A DNA stretch of 64,000 bases. Source: Rhodospirillales bacterium (lineage in GTDB: Bacteria; Pseudomonadota; Alphaproteobacteria; Rhodospirillales; Thalassospiraceae). Positions 48,095-57,062 of the stretch are shown in pieces (position 1 is the stretch's first letter; every line of letters begins with the position of its first letter). The notes below the pieces were generated by a model. It ran no database searches. It was given only the letters and a program-made list of their open reading frames with translations, and was not told where the DNA came from. The translations under genes and the position numbers were made by a program. The DNA lies in NCBI GenBank assembly GCA_019634165.1, contig JAHQVT010000006.1, positions 1-64,000 of the forward strand, read 5' to 3'.

Positions 48095-48634
48095 GCAAGC
48101 CCCCTCTGCTTGGCGCAAGCTAACGCCCTTTCATAACCCCTACACACTAAAGCAAAACGGCACCCGTCTTCGCGACCGCTGCTTGCGGCCGATGTGTCGG
48201 TGCTGATGCTATATTTTGGTCCGCATCGCGCCATGTCTTCATTGGCGGTGGTCGGTTCATTGGTGGTGGCGCGTTGTGGGGTTTGTAGGGGATGGGGCTT
48301 GTTAATCCGGTTGTGAAGGTGGTCATCGTTAATGTAGCGCATCTCGGGTAGTGGTGCGCTAGAGGTGTTTGTTGGGTTTGTCGCCGGGCCAATCGCGACT
48401 CATTTGTGCCATTTGACGGGTTTTGTTGGCGCGTTTTGCGACGTCAAAAGCCAAGAAAACAGAATCGGACGCGCTATTTTCACGAATCCCTTTGCGGCGT
48501 TGTCCCGATTCTCTGTCTCTTTTCGAACATTTCCTTTTCTTCGGTGATCAAAAAATAGCCTCCAAATGAGAAAATTGAAGGCGTTTCCGAGTCATTTTCA
48601 TGAAAATGTGATGAAAAAATATGCATTAATAATT

Positions 48635-48663
48635 TTGACGAAAAAATAGTCAAAAAGCTATTG
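48635..48663 (+). promoter_or_regulatory. Candidate promoter of the sRNA at 48668
   Basis: TTGACG (48635-48640), a 17-nt A-rich spacer and CTATTG (48658-48663). The -35 is good, the -10 only moderate. Confidence 0.4.
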
Positions 48664-48667
48664 CGTC

Positions 48668-48801
48668 CTCTCCATCAAATGGGTAATCTCCATTTGTGCG
48701 CTGCGGTAGGACGCAGTGCATTCCGGCGAGCGACTTGTCGCTCGTTTCTTGGACGTTTCCTCCCTAGACTTGGGCCGCTGTCACAGGCGGCCTTCTTTTT
48801 T
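48668..48801 (+). ncRNA. Candidate small RNA, reminiscent of the alphaproteobacterial suhB/MmgR type
   Basis: A structured intergenic segment: hairpin CAAATGG/CCATTTG, hairpin GAGCGAC-TT-GTCGCTC (48728-48743), then an exposed TTTCCTCCCTAGACTTG stretch (anti-Shine-Dalgarno-like CCUCCCU), and a terminator GGCCGC/GCGGCC type stem (48773-48792) followed by TTCTTTTTT. The CCUCCCU-ACUUGGGCCGC ending recalls the suhB/MmgR (alpha-r8) sRNA family from memory only. A promoter-like pair sits just upstream. Confidence 0.6.
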
Positions 48802-48913
48802 GCCTAAATTCAAGGGATTGAGTTGTTTAGGTGTGTGGGAAACTAACCAACCGGTTGATCGACCTCGTTGAATGTAACGGTTTGTGCATTGCGGGGTGAA
48901 AGCCGAAATCAGA

Positions 48914-49216
48914 TCAATCACAACTCTCTTTCAAATCAGCAAGCCGGTCTTCTCTATCAGAGCGCGACAGGGTCGGGCTCTTCAGCTCTTCGATGATTTG
49001 GCGCACTTGGCGGCGAAGGGTCACTTCGCTTGGTTGATGGTGGTTCTCTGATGCACTTTCGAGTGCACGGGCAATTCGGGTGCTCGTGTTGTCTTGCGCC
49101 GTCGCATCTCGCGGCGACAATATATAAAAAGCAACGCACTTCACACCATCCGGCCAGTCCCAGCTATTGACCGCGAGACCGCAACAGGAAATACCCGCCG
49201 GGATGATCAGAAACAA
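48914..49216 (-). CDS. Hypothetical small membrane protein (TTG start)
   Basis: 100 residues. A hydrophobic N-terminal segment (LFLIIPAGISCCGLAVNSW) is followed by a charged helical tail (RRQVRQIIEELKSPTLSRSD). Codon use in the frame looks like that of neighbouring real genes. The frame is open further upstream (to about 49310) but has no ATG or GTG; TTG 49216 is the only usual start. It may be a real short gene or the remnant of a longer one. I do not recognise the family. Confidence 0.4.
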   Translation of the reverse strand: MFLIIPAGISCCGLAVNSWDWPDGVKCVAFYILSPRDATAQDNTSTRIARALESASENHHQPSEVTLRRQVRQIIEELKSPTLSRSDREDRLADLKESCD

Positions 49217-49352
49217 TGCCCAAGGTTTGCCGTATCCAAACCGATGTGGGGCGCCGAATGGGCGTGGTTGGTCTAATCGGCGTGGAGCGTGTCTTTGGTG
49301 GCTTCGTTAAGGCAGCTAATGGGGGTGTGGTGGATGAAAGATGCAAACACAT

Positions 49353-49402
49353 AAATCCAAAGGCGCTATCGCAGATGGTTGCCGCGATAGCGCCTTTGGA
49401 TT
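49353..49402. terminator. Long perfect hairpin downstream of the GNAT gene
   Basis: Arms of about 20 bp (AAATCCAAAGGCGCTATCGC and its complement) enclose an 11-nt loop, 22 bp after the acetyltransferase stop. It can terminate minus-strand transcription. Confidence 0.75.
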
Positions 49403-49424
49403 TCTTGTTTTGGTCTTTTACGGC

Positions 49425-50009
49425 TTATTTCTCGCGCTTTGGATCGCTTTCTGGGGAATTGCTATCCCCATCGCCCAAACCACGCTGCATGATCACGCTA
49501 TCGACCCAGCGGCCGAGTTTAAAGCCTGCTGACTGCAATGTTCCGGCAACCCGGAAGCCAAGGCGCGCATGTAGCCCGATCGAGGCGACATTGGCCGAAT
49601 CCCCGATCACCGCAACCATCTGGCGATAGCCAAGGGCTGTACAGCGTTTGATCAGCTCGGACAACAATGCACGGCCTGCTCCCTTGCCAACAACGTCGGG
49701 GGCAATATAGATCGTATCTTCGACGGTGAAACGATATGCCGGGCGGGTACGATAGGCACCGGCATAGGCAAAACCTTCGACCCGGCCGTCAATTTCAGCC
49801 ACCAGATAGGGCAGGCCGCGTTCGCGCACATGCTGCCATCGGGTGGTCAGTTCGGCGATTTCTGGCGCACGTTCTTCAAATGACGCAAGACCATGCAAAA
49901 CATGGTGGCCATAAATTTCAGTGACCCGTTCGAAATCTTCGGGTTCGGCATCGCGAATGACAAGGTTGATAAGGGCAACAGTCGCGTCGCTATCGGTCGG
50001 GCTGGACAT
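49425..50009 (-). CDS. GNAT family N-acetyltransferase (phosphinothricin acetyltransferase-like)
   Basis: 194 residues. IRDAEPEDFERVTEIYGHHV at the start, acetyl-CoA site VVGKGAGRALLSELI, and the IGDSANVASIGLHARLGF segment typical of the Pat/MnaT subgroup, which acetylates phosphinothricin, methionine sulfone or similar amino acids. The start overlaps the stop of the upstream amidohydrolase by one base (TAATG), so the two form an operon. The substrate is not known. Confidence 0.9.
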   Translation of the reverse strand: MSSPTDSDATVALINLVIRDAEPEDFERVTEIYGHHVLHGLASFEERAPEIAELTTRWQHVRERGLPYLVAEIDGRVEGFAYAGAYRTRPAYRFTVEDTIYIAPDVVGKGAGRALLSELIKRCTALGYRQMVAVIGDSANVASIGLHARLGFRVAGTLQSAGFKLGRWVDSVIMQRGLGDGDSNSPESDPKREK

Positions 50010-50875
50010 TAAAACGGGTTCCCGTCGAGATCATGGAAGGACGCAATCAGATTGGTCATCTTATCGCGCAGGACATCAAATCCGCGATGTGGCGTGATCG
50101 TGGTTTCATCCATATACAAGGATCGAGAAAGCTCGATCTGAAGGCTGTGCACATGTTCTTGCGGGCGACCGTAATGGCGTGTGCAGTAACCTCCGGCATA
50201 TGGATCATTGTGCGCCGGGATAAAACCCAGATCACGAACACGTTCATCCACAAACCGCGTCAATGACGGGTGGCAGGAACTTCCATAGCAATCGCCAAGC
50301 ACCAGATCAACGCGGTTTTTCGTGCTGTCGACCGAATCACCGGGCATCGAATGGCAATCAATTAGAATGCAGTAGCCAAATTCAGCACGCGTTTGATCAA
50401 TCAGTTTCTGCAAGGCGCTGTGATAAGGCCGGTAATAGGTATCAATGCGCTCAAACGCTTCTTCGACGGGCAGGCGGGTTTTATATATTTCAACCCCGCC
50501 GCTCACCACGCGCGGGATTGATCCCAGCCCCGAAAGGGCGCGCATGGAATTGACTTCCGCATCACCGGGAAGATCACCAACAAACATGCGCGGATCAAGT
50601 TCAAGGGCGGCCCGGTTCACATCAACATAAGCACGCGGGAAGGTCGCACATAAAAGCGGTGCGCCCAATTTGGGGGCTGCGGTAAACAGCTGATCGACAA
50701 AGGCATCTTCGGATGCACGCAGCTCAAATGATCCGATGCGCGCGCTTTCAATCAAATCCCTTGGATATTGGCGGCCTGAATGCGGCGATGCAAACACCAC
50801 AGGCAATGTTTGCTGTGGTGGCAGGATAACTGTGGCAGGCCCGCTAGAGGCGATTTCCGAAGGCAATTGGTTCAT
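50009..50875 (-). CDS. N-formylglutamate amidohydrolase family protein
   Basis: 288 residues. VVFASPHSGRQYPRDLI at the N-terminus, FPRAYVDVNRA, and the zinc-site ILIDCHSMPG are typical of FGase (HutG-type) enzymes that cut N-formyl- or related N-acyl-glutamate. There are no hut genes in the window, so the role may be in another N-acyl amino-acid pathway. First gene of a pair with the GNAT acetyltransferase. Confidence 0.9.
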   Translation of the reverse strand: MNQLPSEIASSGPATVILPPQQTLPVVFASPHSGRQYPRDLIESARIGSFELRASEDAFVDQLFTAAPKLGAPLLCATFPRAYVDVNRAALELDPRMFVGDLPGDAEVNSMRALSGLGSIPRVVSGGVEIYKTRLPVEEAFERIDTYYRPYHSALQKLIDQTRAEFGYCILIDCHSMPGDSVDSTKNRVDLVLGDCYGSSCHPSLTRFVDERVRDLGFIPAHNDPYAGGYCTRHYGRPQEHVHSLQIELSRSLYMDETTITPHRGFDVLRDKMTNLIASFHDLDGNPF

Positions 50876-50988
50876 TGTCTTTCGTAACGTCCATCCCTGG
50901 TGACGGTGTTTTTATAATACCGTGATCTGTGCCCGCGATCTGTTAAAGCATATCACGTTAGATTCAATGCAACATGCTCTTCTAGGTT

Positions 50989-51069
50989 CTAGGGTCCAGA
51001 CTCATTCACAAAGCCGTCCCGGTCTCCCGGATTTGCCGGGGCGATTATGTGAATGAGTCTGGACCCTAG
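50989..51069. mobile_element. Palindromic MITE-like element with CTAG ends
   Basis: The left arm at 50989-51010 and the right arm at 51048-51069 are perfect 22-bp inverted copies (outer sequence CTAGGGTCCAGACTC), with a 37-bp GC-rich core. CTAG at both outer ends could be a 4-bp target duplication of the CTAR/YTAR kind made by IS5-group transposases, leaving 18-bp terminal repeats. There is no coding content. A strong hairpin with another origin is the alternative. Confidence 0.65.
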
Positions 51070-51127
51070 CATATGGGAATTGAAGCAGAATTGATGAAGA
51101 TTTTTTGTCAAAAAACCATTTCTGGGG

Positions 51128-51156
51128 TTGCGCCTTTGTCTGCCTTGGGCTAAATA
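51128..51156 (+). promoter_or_regulatory. Promoter of the tRNA-Val pair
   Basis: TTGCGC (51128-51133), a 17-nt spacer and TAAATA (51151-51156), about 75 bp before the first tRNA. Confidence 0.5.
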
Positions 51157-51230
51157 CCGCCTCGCCGACGCAAACGGCACGGACCAATCCTTCTACCCGG
51201 AAGAGGCGGTCTTTTGAAAGATGGATTTGC

Positions 51231-51307
51231 GGGCCTATAGCTCAGTTGGTTAGAGCGTTCGCTTGACATGCGAGAGGTCACAAGTTCGAGTCTTGTTAGG
51301 CCCACCA
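51231..51307 (+). tRNA. tRNA-Val (GAC), copy 1
   Basis: 77 nt with encoded CCA. Acceptor GGGCCTA/TAGGCCC, D-arm AGCTCAGTTGGTTAGAGC, anticodon stem TTCGC/GCGAG around loop TTGACAT (anticodon GAC), and T-loop GTTCGAG. Confidence 0.95.
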
Positions 51308-51323
51308 TCTTTCCCACACATAG

Positions 51324-51400
51324 GGGCCTATAGCTCAGTTGGTTAGAGCGTTCGCTTGACATGCGAGAGGTCACAAGTTCGAGTCTTGTTAGGCCCACCA
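51324..51400 (+). tRNA. tRNA-Val (GAC), copy 2
   Basis: Identical in sequence to copy 1, starting 16 bp after it. The two probably share a transcript. Confidence 0.95.
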
Positions 51401-51406
51401 TTCCCG

Positions 51407-51434
51407 CCCCGCCGGTTCACCGCGCGGGGTTTTG
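51407..51434 (+). terminator. Terminator of the tRNA pair
   Basis: CCCCGC / GCGGGG stem (51407-51429) followed by TTTTG. Confidence 0.65.
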
Positions 51435-51464
51435 TGTGTCTGGATTATCTTCAGCTTTGGCGTT

Positions 51465-52595
51465 TTAACGCATTCCCGAAATGCTTTTGCGGAACCGCAC
51501 GGCGGCGAAAACAAAGAATGCCGATGCAATGGCAAATACCAGCGCGAATTTCGGCCAGACGATGTCAAATCCCGCCCCGCGATACAAAATCGCCTGTGCA
51601 TAGGATATGAAATGCACCGAAGGCGAAAGCTGCATGATGTTTTGCAAAAGTTCGGGTTGGCTTTCCACCGGTGTTTCCCCGCCCGATAGCAACATCAATG
51701 GCAAGGCCACTAGCATGAACAAAAGCCCAAATTGCGGCATGGACCGCGCCAGTGTCGCCAGAAAAATGCCAAGCCCGGTCGAAAAGAACAGATAAAGGGC
51801 CGTGCCAAACAAAAACAGGGTCTTGGACCCGGCAAGGGGCACATCAAGCATCATTTCCACCACCAGCACCAACGACAAGCCGACCGATGCAAGGATCACA
51901 AGGCCATTGGCCCAGACCTTGGCCATCATGATTTCAATCGGGGTCAGGGGCATCACCAAAAGATGCTCGATCGTGCCATGCTCGCGTTCGCGGATCAAAG
52001 CCGCCCCGGTCAAAACAATCGACAGCATGGTGATGTTGTTGATGATTTCCATGACACTTGTGAACCAGGAACTGGTCACATTGGGATTAAAGGCATAGCG
52101 GATTTGCAGATTGATCGTATCAACGCTTTTAACCGGGACGTCGTCATTGATGTATTTGACGACCTCTTCGGAAATGATGCTGCTGATATAGGTTGCGCCA
52201 ATACCGGCCTGCATCATTGCCGTGGCATCAATATTAACCTGAATATCGGGCTGGTTGCCGGCAATCACATCGGCCTCAAACCGCGGTGGGATGACCACGA
52301 CAAAGGTGAAAAGCCCGGTATCCATCGTATGGTCAATATCGTTGAAATCAATCTGAACCGGTTTATGAAAATAGGGGGGCACAAACGCATCACCAATCCG
52401 GGCCGAAAGTTGTGAATTATCTTCATCAACAATCGCAATCGCCGCATTGTTCAAATCGTGGCTCATGCCGGTTGCAGCGGTATAGATTGAGGCGGTAAAC
52501 GCCCAAATGATCAAAGCCATCAGCACCGGATCATGGCGCAGGCTGAACAGTTCTTTGACGCCAAGCCGATAGATATTTTCAAGCCGTTCAAACAT
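51465..52595 (-). CDS. ABC-2 type transporter permease (YhhJ-like)
   Basis: 376 residues. One N-terminal TM, a large periplasmic domain (about 45-170), then five TM helices in the ABC-2 layout (NITMLSIVLTGAALIREREHGTIEHLLVM, with the REREHGT element before the helices). One base separates it from the RbbA-like gene. With RbbA-like and HlyD-like partners it should form an inner-membrane export complex. The substrate is unknown. Confidence 0.9.
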   Translation of the reverse strand: MFERLENIYRLGVKELFSLRHDPVLMALIIWAFTASIYTAATGMSHDLNNAAIAIVDEDNSQLSARIGDAFVPPYFHKPVQIDFNDIDHTMDTGLFTFVVVIPPRFEADVIAGNQPDIQVNIDATAMMQAGIGATYISSIISEEVVKYINDDVPVKSVDTINLQIRYAFNPNVTSSWFTSVMEIINNITMLSIVLTGAALIREREHGTIEHLLVMPLTPIEIMMAKVWANGLVILASVGLSLVLVVEMMLDVPLAGSKTLFLFGTALYLFFSTGLGIFLATLARSMPQFGLLFMLVALPLMLLSGGETPVESQPELLQNIMQLSPSVHFISYAQAILYRGAGFDIVWPKFALVFAIASAFFVFAAVRFRKSISGMR

Positions 52596-52596
52596 C

Positions 52597-55359
52597 TCAG
52601 CGATCCTGTTTTTTCAAAAACATGACACTGGCTCCGGTAAAGACAACAATGGTCAGCGATAAAATCAGATATTCCGGTATCAAGGCCGAAAACCCGAGTG
52701 CCTTGGTAATCACGCCAACCGCAATGGTGATGAATTGACCCGTCGGGAAAACCGCCCCAATCACCGCAGCCCCGCCTTCAAGGGACGCCACGGGTTGCAT
52801 CATTCCCGAAAACAGGACAGATGGGACCATGGTGCCAATCGCCGTGCCAAACAGGGCGGCAATCTGTGTTGAAACAAACGATGAAATCAACAAACCAAAC
52901 CCGGTCGTCGTGATGACATATAAAAACGCGCCAAACGCTAAGGCGGCAAAATTGCCTTTGATCGGGATGCCAAATACCGTCAGGGCAAGGATGACCAGAC
53001 AGACAAAATTGACCATCGCCAGCACGACATAAGGCAATTGTTTGCCCAACAGGAATTCAAGCCGATTAACCGGGGTTACATGCAAATTGGTAATGGATCC
53101 CAATTCCTTTTCGCGCACAACCCCAAGGGCGACCAAAACAGCCGGGATAAAGATCAACATCAAAGCCATCACCGATGGGACCATGGCAAAAACGCTTTTG
53201 AAATCCTGATTATAGCGATACCGCGTTTCAATATTCACCGGAAGTGTCGCTGGCACCGATCCAAGATTGCGGCGCGCAAGATCGGCTAAATAGGATTGCC
53301 CGATACCTTGAACATACCCATGAATGGTTTCGGCGCGAAATGGCATGGATGCATCAACCCAGGCGGCAATTTCCGGGCTGCGTTCTTGCAAAAGTTCCCG
53401 CCCGAACCCCGACGGAATTTCAAGCGCAAGGGTGATGTCGCCGCTTTCCAGTCGCCGTTCCATATCGGCAATGCTGGTGATTGCGGGTTGTTCTTCGAAA
53501 TAACGTGACCCGGATAAGCCTTCTAAAAAGGTGCGGCTTTGCGGTGTTTGATCGCGGTCAAAGCTGGCATATTTCAAATCTTCGACATCGAATGTAATGC
53601 CAAAACCAAATACCAGCATCAGCAACGCCGTACCCAAAAGGGCAAAGGTCAAGCGCACCGGATCACGGATCAATTCCATGGTTTCGCGCAGTGAATAGGC
53701 ATATGCACGGCGGGTACTAAACGCGCGGTGGCGTCCGCTATGATTGCTTTCGGTGACAAGGCCGCTTTGGGTTTTGTTATCTGTATCTGCATCACTGCTG
53801 CTTTGCGCATCCGCATCCGCATCCGTATGGGCCTGTTCCAAACAGGAGATAAACGCCTGTTCAAGCGTTTCTGCACCATGTTGGATCACAAGGGCATCGG
53901 GGGTGTCGCTTGCCAGGACGCGGCCCGCATGCATAAGCGAAATTCGATCGCACCGTGCCGCTTCATTCATGAAATGGGTCGATATAAAAATCGTCACCCC
54001 GTCATTGCGCGACAGATCAATCAATAATTCCCAAAACCGGTCCCGTGCCACCGGATCAACACCCGATGTCGGTTCATCCAAAATCAGCATTTCCGGCCGG
54101 TGAATGATCGCAACCGCAAGCGATAAGCGTTGCCGGACGCCAAGTGGCAGGTCGCGGGTTGAATGATCTGCAACGTGATCAAGCCCGAATTTATCAAGTA
54201 GTTCGCTTATCCGCCCGGCAATTGTGTGGCGCGGCAGGTGAAAAAGTCGCGCATGCAGATCAAGGTTTTGCCGCACGGTCAATTCGGTATAAAGCGAAAA
54301 GGCCTGTGACATATAGCCAACCCGCTTGCGCATCGAAAGGCCGCTGGTTTCTGCTGCTTGGCCAAACAGCCATGCCTGCCCCTCGGTCGCGGGTAAAAGC
54401 CCGGTTAGCATCTTCATGGTTGTTGTCTTGCCACACCCATTTGATCCCAAAAATCCGAAAATCTCGCCCTTATGGATTTCAAAGCTGACATGATCGACAG
54501 CGGTAAAATCACCAAATCTTTGCGTCAGGTTTTTGGCAACAATCGCCGGTTCAGCACCATCTTTGACAAGCGGCGGGATATCAATCGCATGATGGCCGCG
54601 CTTCATATCTTCGGGCAGCAAATTGACGAACGCTTCTTCAAGTGTTTTTGCCCCGGCATTCTGGCGCACATCAGAAGGCGTACCCGATGCCAGTATTTTA
54701 CCGGCATTGACCATAACAAGTTGGTCAAATCCTTCGGCCTCATCCATATAGGCGGTGGCAACAATCACGGTCATGCCGGGGCGTTCTGCCCGGATATTAT
54801 CAATTAATTGCCAAAATTGCCGCCGCGATAATGGATCAACCCCGGTTGTGGGTTCATCCAAAATCAAAAGATCAGGGTCATGAATAAGTGCACAGCACAG
54901 ACCAAGCTTTTGCTTCATCCCGCCCGAAAGTTTACCCGCCGGACGATCAACAAACGGCGCAAGCCCGGTTGCCTTAACCAGCCGATCAATCCGCGCCCGG
55001 CGTTCGCGTGCGGGCTGTCCAAACAGACGGCCGAAAAAATGCAGATTTTCGGCAATCGTCAAATCCATATACAGGTTCTTGCCAAGCCCCTGTGGCATAT
55101 AGGCAATGCGCGGCGAAACCCGGTTGCGGTGGGCATCGCTTTGCATATCACCGCCAAGGGTTTCAACCGTGCCTGTCTGAATCTTCCGCGCACCGGCAAT
55201 CAGGCCAAGCAAGGTCGATTTACCGACCCCGTCCGGGCCAATAAAGGCCATGCTGCGTCCGGCTTCGATATTCAAATCAACCGTGTCAAAGGCAACGGTC
55301 TGCCCATAACGATGCGATACCCCGTTCAGCCGGACGGCAAAATCGGGCTTATGGCTCAT
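52597..55359 (-). CDS. rbbA: RbbA-like fusion: two ABC ATPase domains plus ABC-2 permease
   Basis: 920 residues, similar in length and layout to E. coli RbbA (YhiH). NBD1 (about 1-245): Walker [10 protein letters not shown], signature [10 protein letters not shown], Walker [17 protein letters not shown]2 (about 275-500): GSNGCGKTT, an atypical signature [22 protein letters not shown]. An acidic Asp/Ala/Ser linker (about 515-535) precedes an ABC-2 permease (about 555-920). RbbA was first called a ribosome-associated ATPase, but the permease domain points to transport. It overlaps the HlyD-like gene stop by ATGA. Confidence 0.9.
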   Translation of the reverse strand: MSHKPDFAVRLNGVSHRYGQTVAFDTVDLNIEAGRSMAFIGPDGVGKSTLLGLIAGARKIQTGTVETLGGDMQSDAHRNRVSPRIAYMPQGLGKNLYMDLTIAENLHFFGRLFGQPARERRARIDRLVKATGLAPFVDRPAGKLSGGMKQKLGLCCALIHDPDLLILDEPTTGVDPLSRRQFWQLIDNIRAERPGMTVIVATAYMDEAEGFDQLVMVNAGKILASGTPSDVRQNAGAKTLEEAFVNLLPEDMKRGHHAIDIPPLVKDGAEPAIVAKNLTQRFGDFTAVDHVSFEIHKGEIFGFLGSNGCGKTTTMKMLTGLLPATEGQAWLFGQAAETSGLSMRKRVGYMSQAFSLYTELTVRQNLDLHARLFHLPRHTIAGRISELLDKFGLDHVADHSTRDLPLGVRQRLSLAVAIIHRPEMLILDEPTSGVDPVARDRFWELLIDLSRNDGVTIFISTHFMNEAARCDRISLMHAGRVLASDTPDALVIQHGAETLEQAFISCLEQAHTDADADAQSSSDADTDNKTQSGLVTESNHSGRHRAFSTRRAYAYSLRETMELIRDPVRLTFALLGTALLMLVFGFGITFDVEDLKYASFDRDQTPQSRTFLEGLSGSRYFEEQPAITSIADMERRLESGDITLALEIPSGFGRELLQERSPEIAAWVDASMPFRAETIHGYVQGIGQSYLADLARRNLGSVPATLPVNIETRYRYNQDFKSVFAMVPSVMALMLIFIPAVLVALGVVREKELGSITNLHVTPVNRLEFLLGKQLPYVVLAMVNFVCLVILALTVFGIPIKGNFAALAFGAFLYVITTTGFGLLISSFVSTQIAALFGTAIGTMVPSVLFSGMMQPVASLEGGAAVIGAVFPTGQFITIAVGVITKALGFSALIPEYLILSLTIVVFTGASVMFLKKQDR

Positions 55360-56351
55360 TTTGAATCCTCCGGCGGCAATGCCACCGTCAAGCTTTCAGG
55401 CCATTGGGTCGCGTTGCCCTGCATGACATAGGCAACACCGGGAAGGCCGGTTTTGACCTTTTCGATATGCTGGGTCAAAATCTTATGGTCGATGCGGATT
55501 TTGGTCCGGAACATAAGCTTTTCGCGCTCGCTTTTTGTTTCGACCTCACGCGGGGTGAATTGCGCATCGGCCGATACAAACGATACATTCGCCGGAATGA
55601 CAAATTCCGGTGCCGCGTCCAGAACAATGCGCGCTTCATTGCCAACAAAGGTCGCCCCTGCGGCATCGGTCGGCAGGAAGATCGTCATATAAACATCGGT
55701 TAGGTCAATCAGCGTCACCACCCGACCGCCACTTGCCAAAACTTCCCCCGGTTCGGCAAGGCGATATTGCACCCGGCCACTGCGCGGCGCGCTAAGGGCG
55801 GAATCATCAATCTGAACTTGCAGGCGCGCCACCTCGGCATCAGCGGCTTCAACCCCGCGTTCGGCGGCAGTTAATCCGGCCTGTGATGCGCTTAAGGCGG
55901 CCTCGGCAATGTCGCGCTCGGACCGTCGCTGATCAACGGCCTCGCGCGAGATGTTGTTGTTTTTCACCAGTGTATTGGCGCGTTCAAGCTGCCTTTGGGC
56001 GAATTTTAACTGGCTTTCACGCTGAACGATTTCGGCATTGGCTTGGGCGACCTTTTGTCGGGCTTGGGCAACATCAGCACGTGCTTTGGCCTGGGTTGCG
56101 TCAAGTTCGGCTGTGTCCATGCGGGCTAAAACCTGCCCCTTGCTGACAAAGTCGCCTTCTTCGACATCAACCTGCAAAACCCGCCCGGCATATTTGGTCG
56201 CAACATGAATTTCCTCGGCTTCAAGCCGCCCGTTGCCCGATGCGATATAGTCGGGAAGGGGGTTTTGACTTTGCTGCCAGTAATAATAACCGCCCCCGGC
56301 AATGGCCAAAGCCGCCACAAGGATCACCAACGGCGTTCGCAGATTGCTCAT
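55356..56351 (-). CDS. HlyD family membrane-fusion protein (YhiI-like)
   Basis: 331 residues. An N-terminal TM (about 5-22), biotinyl-lipoyl-like half domains ([20 protein letters not shown], and [21 protein letters not shown]), and a long alpha-hairpin coiled coil between them ([20 protein letters not shown] to [15 protein letters not shown]). ATG 56351 is preceded by GGGAGAAG; the upstream in-frame codons are weaker. It is the first gene of the exporter operon and would bridge the RbbA/YhhJ-type complex to an outer-membrane channel. Confidence 0.9.
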   Translation of the reverse strand: MSNLRTPLVILVAALAIAGGGYYYWQQSQNPLPDYIASGNGRLEAEEIHVATKYAGRVLQVDVEEGDFVSKGQVLARMDTAELDATQAKARADVAQARQKVAQANAEIVQRESQLKFAQRQLERANTLVKNNNISREAVDQRRSERDIAEAALSASQAGLTAAERGVEAADAEVARLQVQIDDSALSAPRSGRVQYRLAEPGEVLASGGRVVTLIDLTDVYMTIFLPTDAAGATFVGNEARIVLDAAPEFVIPANVSFVSADAQFTPREVETKSEREKLMFRTKIRIDHKILTQHIEKVKTGLPGVAYVMQGNATQWPESLTVALPPEDSK

Positions 56352-56474
56352 GTTCTTCTCCCAAAGACGATAACGTGTCGCCATGGTGACCGACATTCAT
56401 TTGAATGTCACGGTGCATCGCAGCAAAATTTGGAATGATCCTATTTCGTTGGCGAAATGCGTGCTTTGATCTTG

Positions 56475-56505
56475 CGCAAAGTGCAAAGTGCAAAGTGCAA
56501 AGCAC
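56475..56505. repeat. Heptamer tandem repeat (GCAAAGT)
   Basis: Three full copies plus partial ends of a 7-bp unit lie between the HlyD-like and Dabb genes. Confidence 0.85.
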
Positions 56506-56525
56506 AAACAGCATCGCGCCGAAAT

Positions 56526-56834
56526 TCAGATTTCCAAATCAACCACGATCAACCCGGAAAGCCCACCCTCAAGCAATCCAACCAACTGCCCGCCCAATGC
56601 CTTATGCTCCGGATGCTCCAAATAGGCATCGCGTGCTGCTGCATCGTCAAAATCAATGCAGAACCCATGGCGAAAACCCTGCTCAAGCCCCTCCGGACTC
56701 ACCGAAACCCCGCCATCAAATCCCCGCATGCCGGGGATCAGCGATTTCAAGTCGGCCAGCTTGGCAAACAGGCTTTCGATTTCAGATGCCGTAACCTCGG
56801 TTTTGAATTTGCTCAGAACGATATGGCGGATCAT
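56526..56834 (-). CDS. Dabb (stress-responsive alpha/beta-barrel) domain protein
   Basis: 102 residues, the full length for a dimeric Dabb fold: MIRHIVLSKFKTEVTASEIE, the FRHGFCIDFDDAAARDAYLE segment, and the C-terminal GLIVVDLEI strand. Function is unknown for most of the family. A shortened paralogue lies at 59652-59840 on the other side of the CBASS genes. Confidence 0.88.
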   Translation of the reverse strand: MIRHIVLSKFKTEVTASEIESLFAKLADLKSLIPGMRGFDGGVSVSPEGLEQGFRHGFCIDFDDAAARDAYLEHPEHKALGGQLVGLLEGGLSGLIVVDLEI

Positions 56835-56964
56835 GGCAGGGCCTTTGCGCGATTAAGGGGCGATGAAGGATGATGCCTGATTTCACCTTTGTTCAGTGTG
56901 TTCTGTCAATATATCCCTAGCGGCTAATTACTCTGCCGACATGCCCTGAACGAGTTCCTTGGCA

Positions 56965-57005
56965 CAGATCGTAAGGAAAACAGGGACTGTCCCCTTTTTT
57001 AAAGA
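56965..57005. repeat. Short palindromic motif at the left edge of the CBASS island
   Basis: CAGGGACTGTCCCC followed by TTTTTT (around 56980-57000) forms a small palindrome with a T-run. Read on the minus strand, the adjoining bases give a short tail ICAKELVQGMSAE then stop. It may be the end of a lost gene or mobile element; it may also act as terminator for an incoming plus-strand transcript. Confidence 0.35.
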
Positions 57006-57062
57006 TACTGTCGTTTTACGAGGCTGAAAAAGATATCAAAGTGGATCATCGATATCCCACCT

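Larger units (their letters stand above)
48095..48913. other. Long non-coding region with an sRNA candidate
   Basis: About 820 bp. Minus-strand frames at 48091-48392 are of odd composition, overlap one another and lack ribosome sites, so I do not call them. The right part holds the sRNA candidate at 48668-48801. The rest shows no clear repeat. Confidence 0.5.
50876..51230. other. Intergenic region between the amidohydrolase and tRNA genes
   Basis: 355 bp. It holds the palindromic MITE-like element (50989-51069) and the tRNA promoter and leader. ACCGCCTC (51156-51163) can pair with GAGGCGGT (51204-51211) in the leader, followed by CTTTT. Confidence 0.6.

Noticed and set aside
48091-48392. Two overlapping minus-strand frames after the diguanylate cyclase gene
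   Set aside because: Odd composition, overlapping each other, no ribosome site, no motif.
51150-51401. Minus-strand frame reading VGLTRLELVTSRMSSERSNQ twice
   Set aside because: It is antisense to the two tRNA-Val genes, a well-known artefact of tRNA sequence.
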